A stretch of 40,918 nt of DNA from an uncultured Verrucomicrobiales bacterium. GTDB lineage: Bacteria; Verrucomicrobiota; Verrucomicrobiia; Verrucomicrobiales; Akkermansiaceae. How positions within the stretch are numbered: the first letter of the stretch is position 1; each line of letters opens with the position of its first letter. Shown here one piece after another: positions 40,086 through 40,918 of this stretch. The DNA is taken from the NCBI GenBank assembly GCA_937905985.1, contig CALCWC010000144.1:1-40918 (forward strand), given 5' to 3'. Both the position numbers and the translations under genes were made by a program. The notes beneath the pieces are model-generated. The model had not been told where the DNA came from and ran no database searches. It worked only from the letters and a program-made list of their open reading frames with translations.

Positions 40086-40918
40086 ATGAGAGCGATGCAT
40101 ACGATAGTTGCCGTGGTTGCGCTGGGTTTTGTGATGGGAACGGCACAGGGTGCCACCTATGCCGTGGATCCCGCGAAGGGGGACGATGCCAACCCCGGAA
40201 GCGCGGAGAAACCGTGGAAGACCATGGCCCCGGTGAACAAGCTGGAGCTCAAGGGCGGGGACAAGCTGCTGGTGAAGCCCGGCACGATTGTGGGTTCCCT
40301 GGCGCCGAAGGTGAAAGGCAGCGAGAAGAAGCCCGTGGTGGTCAAGTTCGCGCCCGGCACCTACGAGTGGCAGGCGGAGGGGCTGAACGAGGAGAAGCTG
40401 CATATCTCCAACACCAACGATGCCCCGGATATGCCCAAGCGCGTGATGATCGACCTGCACGGCGCGCGGCATCTGGAGGTGCGCGGCAAGGATGCGCTGC
40501 TGCTGTGCCGCGGCCGCATGATGGAGATTCACATGGACCAGTGCAGGGACGTGACGTTCAAGGACATCGTCATCGACTCCGCGCGCCCCACCATCTCCGA
40601 GTACACCGCGTTGGAGGTGGGCGAGAAGGAGGCCGTCTTCCAGATTCACCCGGACAGCAGGTACGTCATCGAGAACGGCAGGCTCAACTGGGTGGGCGAC
40701 GGCTGGAAGGAGGGCCCCGGCTGCTTTGTGCAGGAGTACACCGCAGAGCCGCTGCACGTCTCCAACGTGGGCGGCAACAAGGGCCTTTCCGGGCCCGTGG
40801 AGGAAATTGAGCCCGGCAAGGTGCGCATGACCTACGACAAGAACCCCGGCTTCCACCGGGGCACCACCTACCAGCACCGCCAGATCCGCCGCGAGTACGC
40901 CTCCGTCTTCTGCAACAA
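40086..40918 (+). CDS. Exported beta-helix enzyme, GH110-like (alpha-1,3-galactosidase), cut by the window edge
   Basis: The reading frame is open to the end of the window (277 residues seen). It starts with a signal peptide (MHTIVAVVALGFVMGTAQG from the second ATG at 40095), then YAVDPAKGDDANPGSAEKPW, a start typical of right-handed beta-helix carbohydrate enzymes. Further on come HLEVRGKD, DVTFKDIVIDSARPTISEY and HPDSRYVIENG, then GRLNWVGDGW; I judge this run GH110-like from memory of the family. GH110 enzymes remove terminal alpha-1,3-galactose, as in blood group B antigen. The assignment is moderate, because the active-site region lies beyond the edge. ATGs at 40086 and 40095 are both possible. 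Confidence 0.7.
   Translation, partial: MRAMHTIVAVVALGFVMGTAQGATYAVDPAKGDDANPGSAEKPWKTMAPVNKLELKGGDKLLVKPGTIVGSLAPKVKGSEKKPVVVKFAPGTYEWQAEGLNEEKLHISNTNDAPDMPKRVMIDLHGARHLEVRGKDALLLCRGRMMEIHMDQCRDVTFKDIVIDSARPTISEYTALEVGEKEAVFQIHPDSRYVIENGRLNWVGDGWKEGPGCFVQEYTAEPLHVSNVGGNKGLSGPVEEIEPGKVRMTYDKNPGFHRGTTYQHRQIRREYASVFCN

Overview
The window reads as a GC-rich, gene-dense chromosomal segment of a Verrucomicrobiota bacterium, most likely an Akkermansiaceae-like gut mucus dweller. That placement is inference from content. It rests on three short prepilin-type proteins resembling the Verru_Chthon cassette, a menaquinone cluster, several exported glycan-degrading enzymes (GH29 fucosidase, sulfatase, a GH110-like enzyme cut by the right edge), an RpiB-GlyA fusion, and small exported helical proteins that I cannot assign to any family. 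No tRNA, rRNA or CRISPR array was seen.

Layout. 1-275 is a repeat-bearing spacer. 276-4119 (minus) holds argF, an eight-haem lipoprotein with TPRs, and a membrane protein overlapping it by an ATGA. 4309-5586 (plus) is an exported ankyrin protein with a clear terminator. 5648-10030 (minus) is an operon of an RsmA-Nudix fusion, a MenI-like thioesterase, menF and menD. 10149-13745 (plus) has pyrD and three coupled genes for exported helical proteins, two of them visible paralogues. 13774-15501 (minus) is a MATE transporter carrying a C-terminal ATPase-like domain. Then come rplI, a SNF2 helicase and, convergently, uppP. 20101-24961 (plus) looks like one unit: three pseudopilins, a lipoate ligase-like enzyme and a sulfatase. 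24962-25302 is an AT-richer spacer with repeated palindromes and plus-strand terminators. 25303-28230 (minus) is dapA-dapB-folK-panB. A beta-CASP nuclease and nrdA-nrdB follow on plus. On minus come the rpiB-glyA fusion and GH29, an IS66 TnpB remnant, and a lower-GC pair of a polytopic membrane protein and a GtrB-like glycosyltransferase. The window ends inside a GH110-like gene.

How it fits together. Core functions are arginine, lysine/cell-wall, pantothenate, folate, pyrimidine, menaquinone and dNTP synthesis, plus ribosome maturation. The exported enzymes match stripping of fucose, sulfate and galactose from host glycans. Promoters recur as a -35 of TTG type, a spacer of 17 bp and a TAnnnT -10. 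In several cases the -10 lies so close to the start codon that the mRNA should be leaderless or nearly so.

The most unusual points are the class 2 dihydroorotate dehydrogenase with a class 1-type cysteine, the RsmA-Nudix, RpiB-GlyA and MATE-ATPase fusions, the coupled exported-protein trio, and the palindrome/terminator locus at 24967-25282. All family assignments come from reading the sequence, without database searches.
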